A DNA stretch of 64,000 nucleotides, taken from positions 262,163-326,162 of the forward strand of contig NW_020170425.1 in assembly GCF_000524195.1 (NCBI RefSeq), in the 5' to 3' direction. A program made the translations under genes and the position numbers. Below are positions 12,401 to 23,900 of this stretch, piece after piece. The stretch is from Echinococcus granulosus. Its lineage: Eukaryota; Platyhelminthes; Cestoda; Cyclophyllidea; Taeniidae. Below the pieces are notes generated by a model that made no database searches, was not told the DNA's origin, and was given only the letters and a program-made list of their open reading frames with translations. The stretch's first letter is position 1. Each line of letters starts with the position of its first letter.

Positions 12401-12797
12401 GAAAAGGTCGAAGAAGTTTGAAGCCATAGCAAAACACAATCCAAGCCATTGAAATAAAATGAGAAAAAGGAAGTAAACAAGAGATGTTCTTTACTTTGAA
12501 GGCACTTCACTCAATAAAAGGACATCTGCCAAAAGTTACGCTTGAAGAGAACTAGTAAAGGCATAAAAGCTTCATAATGCGAAGGCATGAAATCCTAACT
12601 CTTTAAAAAATTCAATATGCATTTAGAATGTGGTTTTCATGGGTAAATAACAGATACGAAATACGTGGAATACCCTTCGCGAGTTCCCAAAAAAGCATGT
12701 TTCCAAAAGAGCAAAGAGCACATATGCTAAATGCTTTATTCCGGGACAGTACTGTCTCATCGGACTGGTCATATACGGCAAAATTCGGAGCATCCAT
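3414..12797 (-). CDS. TGFBRAP1/Vps3-like CORVET tethering subunit (multi-exon)
   Basis: Predicted homologue of TGFBRAP1 (metazoan Vps3), a subunit of the CORVET complex that tethers early endosomes through Rab5. The translated exons follow the vertebrate protein from end to end. A first exon at about 12674-12797 (MDAPNFAVYD) is provisional. N-terminal CNH-domain exons lie at 11987-12184, 11691-11825 and 11498-11658 (EFLLSGPGSLGVF and AVDDEFVSIH match the human EFLLAGPGGLGMF and ALDDEFITVH). The exon starting at 11463 continues the CNH end, and LDIRE at 11034 matches LDVRE. Then come 10764-10997 (LLCRYVDLLPRDY), 6693-6916, 6218-6286, about 5463-5830, about 4936-5045, about 4670-4790 and about 4275-4490 (FCAWCATLEARQ). 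The last exons are about 3955-4098 and about 3417-3750 (ALPEDWPL, Vps39-type C-terminal domain), ending in the stop at 3414-3416. Several splice sites were checked for phase, including a 34-nt intron at 11464-11497. The intron 6917-10763 contains a whole kelch gene on the other strand. The exact 5' exons and the total length (about 900 residues expected; human is 860) remain uncertain. VPS39 is the nearest alternative family but fits less well. Confidence 0.88.
7211..9853 (+). CDS. BTB-BACK-kelch (KLHL-type) protein, single exon, nested in an intron
   Basis: KLHL proteins are usually substrate adaptors of Cullin-3 ubiquitin ligases: the BTB/BACK part binds Cul3 and the kelch propeller binds the substrate. 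One open frame of 880 codons runs from the ATG at 7211; the frame is open a little further upstream but only from a TTG. Order: BTB at about residues 35-210 (LVSGRQFIYVNAYKLATQS), enlarged by charged low-complexity inserts (near RQKRRRNRQDQQHRQR); BACK at about 225-330; six kelch blades at about 419-706, seen as FGGW, IAGGE, IGGD, CGGY, LGGGG and IGGGG with downstream W residues; then a tail of about 170 residues that is rich in E and K and probably disordered. The body is longer than the usual 550-650 residues. A CAG two bases before the ATG's upstream TCA could be a splice acceptor for a 5' leader. The gene lies wholly within intron 6917-10763 of the TGFBRAP1 homologue, on the opposite strand. 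Substrate unknown. Confidence 0.9.
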   Translation: MDGDDTTAKWIPQAESGDRERWEECPSTSRELPVNLLSGYKMQWALNRPLKLVSGRQFIYVNAYKLATQSLTFRRLIKEVDERQKRRRNRQDQQHRQREHSKEHPLLIDCHLSTDVNDLAFAIHFCHLGECRISTTTVIERSETLPTKRRDEKSKNKEDLRGTTNTVLLSTAQLHLTTTVAECNLTCGLRVANTYGMESLHKYCIAYLKTNLNLESCWTLWKIIFTAPNTSTNTNISQIDEKAGHVLIKFMHENFRKFTLRALSRGFAHFSASELEFLLASDRLNVRAESEVVDIIEAWISVQSKNSDALLKFTPRLIEHCVRLDQLEVDEINRLLKLPGMQMKRNHQATRTGNGVVRNSLVTIPDSSRNYESRNRCVWMLQQLRRRLLRTTRNLRSLSSRLGDQDSGRVKNWSTLGPRVPHEAIVVFGGWENGQPCRNVRVLDSRRKKWKTYNTELESSLVLPHPLMSFGIANVDNEVIYIAGGESRSGHATQEVLRYELKSNSSSRGWKGCAPMHDIRRDLILVNLKDKTLYAIGGDNNRTVLDSVEALALDKGKSNGWVEVARMIIPRGAPAGDAVGSLIYVCGGYTESRMESLTNSCETYNPETNQWTMIQPMTQPRYYASAVCYQNHLYILGGGGDNSARMTTSVVALGYSSTVERYTPEEGVWELMPSIAERADFAACVHEDKIFCIGGGGEAFCTADIEYWRPWVGRIQIGEERHSWRGERDNSEHPINESTPGPSSVNAPIWMPVSEGDDGITSLSPQLPVETFDSWHKGAQLPLPLWGHRCVSINGVDKVIPLLSGESNPDSSATVSNGTPKSVGPCRWKVKRSASNTILAIVDVHESMPQNEEKEKAEDGGEENGKIEVRVGKRTMLVEY
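9854..10763. other. Intron remainder downstream of the kelch gene
   Basis: AT-rich sequence between the kelch stop codon and the next TGFBRAP1 exon. It should contain the kelch 3' UTR. I see no other gene and no repeat shared with the rest of the window. Confidence 0.6.
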
Positions 12798-13244
12798 TAG
12801 CCAAATATGGCGGCAATTCAACAAAATCATAAAACCAACAAGGTCATCAGTTAATTCACACATGTCCCTAATCACAATTATTAGAAAAACATGACAGAAA
12901 CTCTGATTACACATGATTAGTTGGTAATAAAGTCTAAAAAGGCCATTTTTATGAGTATCCACCTTACACAGAATATAATTGCTGCTTTTTTATCAGAATC
13001 AAAAAGATATCATTTGCTGTAGCTTTGGAAGTAAAAGATAATGAAACAAATACTGAGTAATTAGGACTAAAGCGTCAAGAAAAGCTGAGAGCGATTTGTT
13101 TTGAATGATTTCAACTCGGTCCAATGGTGTTCTTTTTGAAATTCATCAATTTTTGATTTAATCACTTAGCTATAGCGACCTGCAAATTCCCCCTAAACGA
13201 AGGCAGCCACATCGCTTGTGCAGAATATATACACACGACATACA

Positions 13245-13475
13245 GTAGGGTAGGACGAGGCTCGCTTGGCTCATCTTCCCTAGCCTTCATGCCCTTAAAA
13301 CACGTAGGCTGATTTGGTTTTTATATGTTTATTTCGTAGAGTAAATGGTGAATGGGCACAAGGATAAGGAGATTTGGACTTGGGACATTTCTTTGGTTCA
13401 GAGATGCTGACCGCTCCTCAGTCACAGGGATGGATACGTCTGCCCGTCTCCACTCTGAAAATAACGTTTTAAATA
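13245..13475 (+). mobile_element. SINE-like tRNA-related repeat, full-length but degenerate copy
   Basis: It starts 'gtaggacgaggct' and continues with 'cttccctagccttcatgccctt..aacacgtaggctgatttggttttt..atgtttatt'. This parallels the copy at 56140-56372 over about 230 bp. The B-box region is degenerate here (CTCAGTCACAGGGATGGATACG in place of the tRNA-like GTCGCGAGGTTCGAATCG). It is followed within about 20 bp by a copy of the other repeat family. Confidence 0.5.
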
Positions 13476-13489
13476 ACAAGTTTTACAGT

Positions 13490-13800
13490 AGTGCTTGGGG
13501 CTACTGGCATGTCCCCGAGACCGGCCCGCCCGGTGAATATGTAATACGATAGTGGTTTATCCCTCGGTTCTGGTGAGGCGCCACTTTTGTACTTTGAATT
13601 AGCCCCCTTGTACCTCGCTGGGTGGGCTGGCCTTTTGGGCCATGCCAATAGCCCAGACACCTTCTATGCACTGAATACATATTTTGCCCGAGTATTGTGT
13701 CTTCTTTCGTCTTCAGGGAGTCTCGGGACGCTACAAATATATTATGGTAGAGCACCTTAGTGGTCCCTTTACCAAAGCCCATAGTTAAACAACTAACCTT
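13490..13800 (+). repeat. Interspersed repeat, copy 2 (single unit with its upstream part)
   Basis: It starts 'gcttggggctactggcatgtcc', the word also found at about 20330 and 43365. It continues into the unit core 'gggtgggctggcctttt' plus 'gggccatgccaatagccca', then 'gcccgagtattgtgtcttctttcgtcttcagggag' in pieces, and 'tctcgggacgctac'. The tail 'ttagtggtccctttaccaaa' recurs near 31240. No coding capacity is visible. Confidence 0.65.
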
Positions 13801-16242
13801 TTACGTTTCAGATAACACAAGTTTTAGTTGTGTAAATCGGTGAATTGTTGCCGGAACTATAAGCTCACATGTTGACCGTAGCAGGTCTATGTGGTGCTTG
13901 GGGTTATGTGCTTCACTGAGTTCTGGTGTATGGTTCATTGCTTTTTTTGGAGAGAATTTTCATTTTCAAACCTACAACTATCTCTTGTTTCTGAATGTTA
14001 TTTTTTCAGAAACCAACTAATCACTTGGAATGGTGGTCATAGGGTTTTCATTGATATAGTGAATAATCGCTTTCCTTGGATTTGGTGAGACTTTCGCGAA
14101 GAATATTTTAAGATTACAGCGGTAGGCTTAACGTCTACTGATCATATTGACTGTCACTTCGTTTTTTTATACTCGCAGGTATTGTCATTGCACTTTAGGT
14201 AAACAATTTAAAATGGTAGAACGTTTGCACAATCTAAAAGAGATTTGCAATACACCTCGATTCCTATGTCTTCTACACGCACATTTTTTCTCAGATCCGG
14301 TCATTACGGCCACAACGGGTCCCCTTCATTAAATTATTTCCTGAAGTACTTTTTATAGGCTCTGAACTTTAAATCAGAATGTTCTTAAAAATTGTTTTAT
14401 GCTCATCACGTCGCAGACTAATATTCTCAACTATTAACCATCAGTGGTTAAAGGCCTAGAATGATCAGGTGATTCTCTGTTGAAACACCCCTAGAAATGC
14501 ATTAAGGGTTCCCACTGCTCTAAAGCACCATCCTTCGTAGGTAATCCTTATCGCTCTCATTTGCAGATAGTTTGATGGAAAAGGATCCAAAGGACGCGTC
14601 TACGTGTCACTGGGCCGAGGCTAGAAGAGAACATGCTAAATGTTGACTTCCGAAATTGGATATATTAATCGATTAAATATACAAATGGTATGTATTATAT
14701 GTTGGTAGTCTCCCTAGGATAACCCATAAGCATGAGCTGGTGCTTAGTAGTTTGATGCCTGAGTTATCTTAATTTTAACCAATAAACAAAGTCATTTCTC
14801 ATTCCGTTAAATCTCCGTGTAACCTACGCTATGTGCCTAGTGCTAACAATCAATCACAACTTTTTGTGATTTTTTTGTGCCTAGACTAATGGAAGTCACA
14901 GCCTGTAGGGTGAGCGCACCGATCAATTGTGAATTCACCCTACTTACCTCATTTTACCTGTATTTTTGTAAAAGTTGTGCTAGCTTCCAACGCACTGCAC
15001 CACTGCAAACGTCAGACACTAATATTTCTAATACTATGGCCTCGAAGATAGCTCATTGTAAATGACAGAGACGTTTACGTATAATTTTTGTTCGAAACGG
15101 CGTTTGCATTCTAGTATTGCTGTGTCTTCACCCAGAAAGGGGCCATTGTTCCCTAACTAAACAGCCATCCTTCGATTTTGATATCATACAAATAGGATCT
15201 ACACTGCACAAACCCAGGCAGTCCTACATGAATAGCTACAGATGCCTGCAATGAAAGCTGTGGCACCCAGTTTTACAATAATAGTACCATTGAGTCGTAT
15301 TACCATTTAGCATGCATGATTAAATAGAAAATGAATTATCCTTCCAAGGCGCCTCTAGGAATTGACCTGTCAATGCCGAAGGGGTGGGGGAGAGTAGGAA
15401 GGTTAGCGTCTGAGTTGGTACAGAGGAGAATTTGAAAATATCATGAGCATCATTTCCTCCTTCGTTAGTGACAATTCGGATGTCACGCTCTTATCAACGC
15501 AAAATGGGTGCGACGACAACCCTGATGCTAATAAACTTGGTGCCTAATCGCAATTCTCTACTTCAATTGGTACTGAAATTCTATTCCTATTTACCGACTC
15601 CTTTTCGGTAAATATGACCACAAATATATGCATGGATAAAGAAACCTAGCCATTATGTATATCTGTAGATGCGTTCCTTTTCATATCGTTATACGGTACA
15701 AAATTTATGCCCTTTCATAAAATTACCCTTTGGCTTAAAATCGAAAACGGTTAGTTCATTAGTGATTCCGACTTGGCTAGAAATACAAGTTATCACCGTC
15801 GCCTCCTGGCTCGCCATGCAAGTCTAACTCAACGCAAGCTTTGAGATTTCTACAGGCTCGTCCTAAAACTGAATTTATAATTGGCCATAAACAACTGAGT
15901 TGTAGAATATGGCAGGTTATTTTGAGGACAATTCATCAACGTCGCCGTTTTGAACAGCAAAAAGCTCAGCCTACTTTTTGTTCAATGCTGATATATTACA
16001 TACAAATGACTCAGTGGATTTCATAAGCGAAAGATTATATCAAATTTAAGAATTGAGTTTTGAAAATCACAGTGTGCCTATATGACATACGAATGGCGCG
16101 GTCTTTGACACAATTATTTCACAGTAGAACCCTGGAAAACCACGCAGGGATGCATAAATTATTCCATCGTCATGGAAACAACTAGGGACTGCGTTAGGGG
16201 TGAATAAAAGCAGAGTGAATTGCATCAGCATGGGCATGCAAA
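13801..16242. other. Gene-free stretch
   Basis: AT-rich sequence without supported coding regions. Short open frames here lack family resemblance, codon bias or plausible splice partners. Untranslated or 5' exons of the gene starting at 16243 could lie in it. Confidence 0.5.
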
Positions 16243-17010
16243 ATGGACAGCCTAAGAACACCATCATCACCCAACATCACAGACAAGTCTGACATTACAT
16301 TTCACCCAAACAGCAGCCAGATCGCAAAACGCTGCAAACATGCTAATGAAAGCGCCAGTAAAAAGCTCAATCTAGATATGGAAAAATTGACTTTGGAGGA
16401 GCAGAAAGCTTGCCAACGCATGGAGAAAGAGCAGGATCTACTATGCCAAGAATTCCTCGAGGCCAAGGACCATCGGGAAAGCAGACGAAAGCTCTCAGAC
16501 TCTTCCAAGCCTAGCTACGCTAAGCGCGTGCAGCGCTCAAAGACTGTGGATTTCCGACAGGCCTACTCACCCCTCCGCGTAGCCACTAAAGGAGCCAGTT
16601 TTATCTTCGACGAATTCTCTCAGCGCATTCAAGGAACACCCTCGTTCAGGACTACAGAGAGAGGCAGTGTCTCATCAACTAGCCTAAGCTCCTTTCGTTC
16701 CACCTCATCCATCTTAAGCGAGCAGCAGCAACATCAGATGCCAGGACAGGGAGGGGACAGGGGGATTCGGCGAATATCGCATGAAGAGGCACAGCCTGAC
16801 TGGCAGGTGGCTCTAGTATTGAAACGAAGGCAAAAGTTATCCCAATTGCAGAAGTTTCGCGAGATGGGACATTGGGGTGAGGATGGGTGTCAGAAGGCCA
16901 CGGCTATGCTCACGGGATGTCCCTTCAACCCAGTTTCACCCAGCTCCACTGTATTATCATATGCTGGTGAAGTAGTTCCAAGCAATGAAGAAGACACCAC
17001 TGCCCTCTGA
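16243..17010 (+). CDS. Unrecognised 255-residue charged, Ser-rich protein, single exon
   Basis: I do not recognise this protein. The frame opens at an ATG (16243) with a stop 42 bases upstream in frame, and ends with TGA at 17008-17010. Its GC and codon usage stand out against the AT-rich flanks, which supports real coding. Residues about 30-85 are a highly charged, probably helical stretch (KKLNLDMEKLTLEEQKACQR). About 85-100 is basic with SSKPSYAKRVQRSKTVDF, which looks like a phosphorylatable basic-Ser motif. About 140-165 is Ser/Gln-rich. About 185-210 has PDWQVALVLKRRQKLSQLQK, distantly like the 'P-[DE]-W-x(3)-L-x-R-[RK]' segments of some actin- or phosphatase-associated scaffolds; this is a weak resemblance only. 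No signal peptide or membrane segment is visible. It may be the last exon of a longer gene. Confidence 0.6.
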   Translation: MDSLRTPSSPNITDKSDITFHPNSSQIAKRCKHANESASKKLNLDMEKLTLEEQKACQRMEKEQDLLCQEFLEAKDHRESRRKLSDSSKPSYAKRVQRSKTVDFRQAYSPLRVATKGASFIFDEFSQRIQGTPSFRTTERGSVSSTSLSSFRSTSSILSEQQQHQMPGQGGDRGIRRISHEEAQPDWQVALVLKRRQKLSQLQKFREMGHWGEDGCQKATAMLTGCPFNPVSPSSTVLSYAGEVVPSNEEDTTAL

Positions 17011-18484
17011 CACCGCCCCTTATTACTTTTATCGCAGATTTACAGACAACTTGCATGATCACGCTGAGTAGCGCCTTGTTAACGAAATTAACTGTATCAT
17101 CATTATTGCTTCGTACTGCCAAGCGTTATGCTTTATTGAGGGTTGGATATTTCAGATTTTTAAGTCACCATATATGTTAAACTGCTCCTTTTCAGAGAGG
17201 GACTTCTCCGAATGGGTAAAAATATCTGGAATTGCATAGCATCGTTACCTCATGGTAAAGATCGAGAGTTTCTAATATAATTTATTAGCGTGAAATTATC
17301 GTTATATGGAGGCCACAAATCACACTATTCAAAATCACCATTATACACCTGTGACATGCGTTTATGGCAACAGATTACATTAAAATGTGTAACAAAACAT
17401 AATGGCTAACTTCGAAAAGTTGGGAGAATTATGATGCTCTTGTCCTGAGGACAGCTAATGTTGTGTGACATTTAGACGGTTTATCTTCCTCTGAGATTTT
17501 GGCAGCAAACATGTCAAACGGTGTCCCATACCCTATGGACGACATTAGACAGAAGCATAGTAGCATGCGAACCCATTTAACTACTGGAAGCTCAGTGATG
17601 TAATTGATTCTACAGCAACGGAAAATTTGCCCTCCAATAGTTACTCGGGCCTTTAACATTTTAAATTTCAGGTATGAGATCATTACACGCTGTTATTCTA
17701 TGAATTAGGCTAAGAGACCAAAGGGTGTGCATCCACGGGGTCAGATTAAAAAACAGCAAAGTACAGTTCAAAAATAAAAAAAAATGTTAGAGTAAATCAA
17801 ACCTGAGAAAACTTCTAACATGAACTTGGTTATTATTCGGTTACTAGTTTAATGCACTGATACACACCTAGAATTATACGATCAGAAAACCTTTTTAAAA
17901 AACAGCCTAGCTTACAAACGGTTCCTTTAAACGAAGCCAATTACTCAATTTCAAAGTTCCCTCTCATAAATAAAGGGTGAAATGGAAAAAAAAAGTGCAA
18001 ACCGTCTCATCGGCGAAACCACCTCCCACGGGCCGATCATGTCTTCCCACCTTCCTTCAACGCACACTACCGCATGTTAACATTTATTTCCACCGTACTT
18101 ATGGTATTGTTTATGGCGCATACCTCGCACGAGTCACATTCTAATTGTGAAACAGGTAGATCGTTCAGATAAATCATTCAGAGGTGTCAGATTACTAAGC
18201 GACGAAGGGTCGTAACAGCAGCACACAGGAATACAGACACTCAAGTATCCAACCTTGCGAAACAGAAAAAAAGAATAACAGCAATAAGTACACTAGCACT
18301 TAACGGAAAGAAAATTTGGACTTCGGTCTACCCAAAGACATGCGATACCCTGCATAAGGAAAAAAAACAAAACATTCGAAAGATGATACTTATATTCACA
18401 GTGGATTGAATATCTGAAGAAGCACAAAATATAGATAACAGGCCAACCCATTGAAGTGCCAGATTGGGAGCAGAAACAAAAGGT
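17011..18484. other. Gene-free stretch between the 255-residue gene and EMC10
   Basis: AT-rich spacer holding the 3' flanks of two convergent genes. I see no further exon, RNA gene or repeat copy. Confidence 0.55.
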
Positions 18485-19732
18485 TTACTCGGAATTCCCA
18501 CCAGTATTTTGATCAGCTGAGTTAAGGAGGATGAAAAAGAAGACGGCTGGTAGAATGTACATCCACTAAAATAACAGGAATAATAGTTACAGTAGTATAC
18601 AAGACTGTCCAATGTTTTATCAGCACCAAAGTTTTTATAAAAGAATAAAAGACGCGAACTATACAAGCCCCATTAGAGTCAAATTGGGAAAGTAACTACT
18701 AGAGTTAAATGAAAACTGCATAAAAAGTATTGCGAAAATTATTTACATATTTTGCCAGAAAAGATCGATTGTCAGCTTGGTCTTGACGAAGCTTCTCCTC
18801 GCGTTGCCGGTCCATTTTTGCGAGGTATTCCTGTGTTTCAGGTCTAGAAGAAAAAAGAATGAGGACAGAAGACTTATTTTTATCAGAAAAAAAAACAATG
18901 ATGTTTTCTAACACACCCGATGGAAAAAGTGGGTTTTTGAAAGGACACCATCGTGGAAAACACCGTTGGAGAGGTAGAACGATGCATGTCAACATCAGAT
19001 GTCTGATTTTTTGCAACGATTGATAAAGCAATTGGTGAACCCGAGGCATCAATATTCAAAACTAGGGTTATTTGTCCATTGGAAGCGATAACATAAAGCT
19101 GTACAAAAAAAGGGAGTTAAGCAATATGAACAATCAAAACCTAATCGACTCGCATAACCTACAGCCGGACAAGACCCCATAAGAACAAAAGCATTGGGTT
19201 TTGTGTAGGCACGAATAATATAAAGAGAATCGTCCAAGGCCAAAGTCTAAAATCCTAATAGTGAACACACAGTACTTTAAGAGAACGTTGGTCATCGATC
19301 GTAAGTGGAGGTTCGTTTAGTAGATAGGATTCCCCTCCATCTAACCAGGAAGAAACAATGCCTTTTTGTTTGAACGACTTCCCTACAACGGTGAACATAA
19401 TTATGATGAAGGGAACTAATTCATAACAAAAGCGTACAAAAACTAAAAATCCTTTGACGTATAAGAATATCACACTGGTTAGGACAGGATCAAATCTAAC
19501 AAGTAATGAAAAAACCAATTTAATTAGATTTGTGGTTTTAAAGGAGCCGAACACTTTACAAAACTTGAAATTACTTGACAACTGACAACAAATTACCCTT
19601 GTCAAAAGAGTGCTCAATTACCACACTCAAGGGCGAAAAATCATCCTCCTAATATTGTGAAATAAAAGCGGCACACCATACAGCAAGGATTCCAATGAAT
19701 AATACGGAAGCTAGTAGGAAGACCCAACCCAT
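18485..19732 (-). CDS. EMC10: EMC10, ER membrane protein complex subunit 10
   Basis: Subunit of the ER membrane protein complex, which inserts transmembrane segments of membrane proteins into the ER; EMC10 is its mostly lumenal, single-pass member. Seven exons join in phase: 19682-19732, 19597-19648, 19276-19382, 19163-19246, 18917-19098, 18747-18843 and 18485-18565, giving 654 nt or 217 residues. Exon 1 encodes a signal peptide (MGWVFLLASVLFIGILA). The lumenal part contains VIEHSFDKG, then KQKGIVSSW, DSLYIIRAY and LYVIASNGQITLVLNID, which match the EMC10 beta-sandwich. The C-terminal portion PETQEYLAKMDRQREEKLRQ leads into SFLAKY, and then WMYILPAVFFFILLNSAD is the membrane helix, almost as in vertebrate SFFAKYWMYIVP. 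The last residues are NTGGNSE before TAA. Introns are 33, 214, 29, 64, 73 and 181 nt; the 29-nt and 33-nt introns are unusually short. Residue count and gene order within the family are normal. Confidence 0.93.
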
Positions 19733-20269
19733 GTTCGCACACAGTCAAAAGCAGCGGCACGCAAATACCCAAGGAGGCGCTAAATTTATTTATTTCATTA
19801 ACTTTTAGAATGCAGCATAATTATCGTCATTAGAATGGTACACTACAAAAAAATAGAGCAAAGGCAATTTAACTAAAATACTCATCAAGGAAATATTGGC
19901 GTGTGAACATACCACAACCTGTTAAACGCCTGCACAACTGTCCGTGTTTAAGTGTGCGGCAAATTCATCAATTCGTTAAGCCTATTTAGGGTGAGTTGTG
20001 TTATGGAAAATCGCAGTATAGTAGGGAACTTACGAATGGATTGGCAGCCAAATCATTACTTTGATTCCTCTTCGAATTCAAGTGGCCATAATCTTCTAGA
20101 CATTGTAGACTAATTTAGTGCAATGAACTGCTAATAATTGGATCCATAATTGTTTTGTGTCTTTCTTGAACCATTTCATCTTAAATTTCTGTACGCGATA
20201 GCGTTTTGGTTTTCTGCTTAACTTGGCGTTTAATTACGTCAAAACAGGTGTTGCAACGCGACTTGCCTA
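19733..20269. other. Upstream flank of EMC10
   Basis: No coding region seen. The EMC10 promoter should lie here on the minus strand, but I find no distinctive motif to place it. Confidence 0.45.
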
Positions 20270-20930
20270 AAGACGAAAGAAGAAAATACTTGGGCAGATT
20301 AGCTGTTGGTGACGTACAGGAGGGCTCAGGGCTACTGACATGGCCCGGAGGCTAGTCCGTCAAGAGAAGGTGCAAAGGAGGAGCCTTTTATTGAACTATT
20401 TTCAAAAATGAGATTTAAATAACCGCTTAACCTATTACACAGGTTTTCTCGGGTTGTATTTCGCCCTGGTGACAGCTTCTTAGTATGCCAGTAAACTTAG
20501 AGCTTTTCTGAACGTAAGATTTTGTTCATTTCCATACATATTTGACTACGTAAAATGATGGTTGTTTAACTCTCTGTTTTGGCGAAGAGCTATTTTCGAC
20601 TTGGCCACTGTACCACTCGCGACGGCTGACCCAGACNNNNNNNNNNNNNNNNNNNNNNNNNNNNNNNNNNNNNNNNNNNNNNNNNNNNNNNNNNNNNNNN
20701 NNNNNNNNNNNNNNNNNNNNNNNNNNNNNNNNNNNNAGAGATGGTTATTCAACTATCGGTTTCGGTGAAGAATTACTTTAGAATTGGTCATCGTACCACA
20801 TTGGGTGGCTGGCTTTTGGGCCAAGCCAGTAACCTAAATGCCTTTTGCATGTCAAGCATATAAAGATATTCTGCTCGAGCATTATATCTTCTTTTGTCTT
20901 AATGGATGCCTCAGGACGCTATATTTACGT
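20270..20930 (+). repeat. Two-unit interspersed repeat, copy 3 (with gap)
   Basis: The upstream part at 20270-20400 contains 'ggctcagggctactgacatggcc' in pieces and 'gatttaaataaccg'. Unit 1 starts near 20557 (GATGGTTGTTTAACTCTCTG) and unit 2 near 20741 (GATGGTTATTCAACTATCGG). The copy ends with 'gcattatatcttcttttgtctt' pieces near 20900 and 'ggacgctat'. It is nearly identical to the copy at 43340-44060 over the unit regions. A 100-N gap lies between the units. Confidence 0.75.
20637..20736. other. Assembly gap (100 N)
   Basis: Exactly 100 N between unit 1 and unit 2 of the repeat. The left flank 'cgacggctgacccagac' is the same as at the 43754 gap except for one base. Confidence 0.97.
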
Positions 20931-23900
20931 CTTTTTAAAAGGCTCGGAGCACTACGACGCTATGGAGCTTGATATATGTGAATGAAAATCGAAATCTGAC
21001 CTTTTTCAACCCCTTTTTCAGAATATCTGCTAGCTGTTTGGTATGACGTGTTTTTCGGGAAAAATACGGGCTGATAGTCTCAAACGCTCCGCAATATTAC
21101 ATCTTAATTTAGATACTAATCGTCAGGATGTGATTATTTTCCTATTCAGAAATACCTTTAGGGGCAATGAGTGACCAGCCCTTGAGGGCGCCAATAATAA
21201 ATAGGTGTAGACGGATAAAAATGAGTATTACGTGTACGAGGTGATCGTTGTACATAAATTCCGGGGGTAAAAAAAGTTGAAAAACATCCGCTTGCATATA
21301 AACTATTCCTTAATCCGCTTATGGGTTCTTAGCAGTCTATGATAGGTTCCGCAATTTCTTGCTCGCATACAAAGCTACGCAAACGTTTCAGAAAGGAAGA
21401 CCGTGACCTAGAATGCTCTTTCAAGTTTCACTTGCCAGGACTGCATACAACTGTTTATTTTATGGAAACAGTATGGCTTAGTCTGAATTCTGGTTAAGCG
21501 TAGTCATTATATTTGCAGGACAATCTATAAATCCAGAAGCTTCCATGTTATTTTGCGTCCGTTAATAGAGCACCGGGATTCTACCATCCAGGCATCGAAT
21601 TAATCAAGATTTGAGGATATGACTTTGTTTATAACCATCAAGTCGAAATCTGCAATGGTTTATGTGATCCGCAATAACAAACAAACATCTGAAGAGTTAA
21701 TCGTTGGCCTCAAAAGGTATTTACTTTCAAGTATGCATTTTAGGCAGGTGACTGTGGTTCAACCGAGTGGGTTATTCACAGCGCGGGGCCGAGTAAAAAC
21801 CAAATTTAATAGCTACTTCGCGATGGGCCACAAAAGAGTACTTAGAAGTGGGTCACGAGACTAGTGGATTTCGAGTGCGTTTGGAAAAAACGAGGTTTTC
21901 TCTTCATAATTATTTTGACAGTACCGATAAAGGTGTTTTGACAAAAGGCAACAAATAAATGAGTGTGGTTTTTTTAAAGGTACTGCATGGTTAGGGAAAC
22001 TGGCGAGTAAGTATTACATTTATCTGAACAGTTCTTCATACCCCGCTATTGATGATATTATCCATGTTACGGAAACGTTTGGGATTAAGGGCTAAAAATA
22101 GATTTGCTTGCCGTCCGCCCGGGGTAGGCTGATTTGCTGTCGACCAATCAGGTCTAGCTTACGACTTTTAGTGCTTAAAAATGTGTAAATAACTCACATT
22201 TTCGGACTTTTATCGAAGTCGGGTTGACGAATTATTACAGCTCAGTATAGAATGTAAGTTTCCAAATTAATTACATCGTTATGTACCTGTTTTGCCCAGA
22301 CCTACCCTTTAATACATGCCTACCATTGCCGATTCGTAATAGAGAAATTCCATTAGCAGTGAGGATGGTAATTATTGAATAGCTAGGGTGCAGCTAAGCA
22401 GTTTTAGAACATTGGATGATCAAACTTTAAGAATTTGGAAAGGCGTACCCAAACCTCATTAAAAATGAATCTCTTTAATGCCTTTCCCCAAAAATCAGAA
22501 AGTATCACCACATTAGAAGAGCAGGTTAAGTTAAAGGAGTCCACCCAAAGAGTCTTCACAACAAGGACAGTGCTTACTTAAAAGTGCCGAACCTCAGATT
22601 TTGATTTGCCCCTTTGGTCATAGTACTGACGGAGAAGCTTGGCAAACCACCACCTTTTGACCGTTTATTGGCGCCTTTCTATCCACCTGGGTGTGCTGAA
22701 AACCATTCTAAATTTCAGACGTCGCACGTATTGTCACTCTGAAAGCCGATGGAGTAAATCACTTATTATGGCTTGTAATCAGTGCTTATGAGCTAAATAC
22801 TAAATACGTTAGACGTAGTTTATCCAGAACGAGTATGTAAAGAATCTCGTAAATAGTCCTCACTTGAAATAAGTTTGCTTCAAAAAAAAACTCATAAATA
22901 ATCTGCATATATTATGCATAAAAGTGTTCTTCTTACGTTAATAATAAGTTTTTTGATTGGGATAGACACGCATACACCAACCTCTAACTACTTTGCTATT
23001 TTTAAAGCCACTTACAGTTACAGTTAGTAAGTAGGGCTAATGATGACGGTGCCAAGTTTATGCGCATGAGAAACCTCGTACAGGCCAATCATGCGCTCAG
23101 ACGCTAGAGCCCCACAGCTCAGAGAAGCAGATTCTACAATTTCTTGAGTGTTAGCCTCTCCTCCCCTCAAAAAAAGACCAGAAATATTTTCTTCCTTCAT
23201 TTCTCTTACTGTGCTTGTCTGTCTACGGGAGGCCTAGCTTCACCAACAGCCAGTTTCAGCGTTTCCGCCTGCATGCGTTTGAGAACGAGTGTCCGATCGC
23301 GAGTTGTCAACCCAACTGCTTGTTCCGAAGGCCGCTTTCAGATCATGCTCCACTTTAGCAACTCAACGCCTTACATGTAGACCTTATTGCCTCTCTTGTG
23401 TAGTCATTATCATAGTTCTATGGTGTTTCTGACGTCATTCGTTCTGAGCCCTCGTTAAGGTAGTGCCATCATAATAAATGAACGATTGTATTAGTCGTTA
23501 AAATTAGGGCAAATCCTTCATTCCTTAAACACATAATTTTCAAAACATCAGTTGAACAATTAAGTGAAGTAGGCTTTAAAATATACTGGATTAGTAATGA
23601 GCCATTAAAGATCGTGCTTTTTGTTTGCGTTTCAATTAGATCACTTTCTTTTGAATAAGTGTGTGAATACTCAAGTTGGAATTCAAAGGTTAGAGATATT
23701 GTTCCGAAGTGCTAAACTTCTTCACCATCTTTAAAGAAATGAATCCTGGTATCCGTCACCTTTTTTTCATCTATTAAAAAACTTTCTGTTCTTCTAATTT
23801 ACTCATGCTGACTGCCACAAGGATACAGGTAAAATAAAGTTGTTCGTTTGTTAATGAGTTACACCGAACCGGACAGTGAAATTTCCATTATTTCCACATT

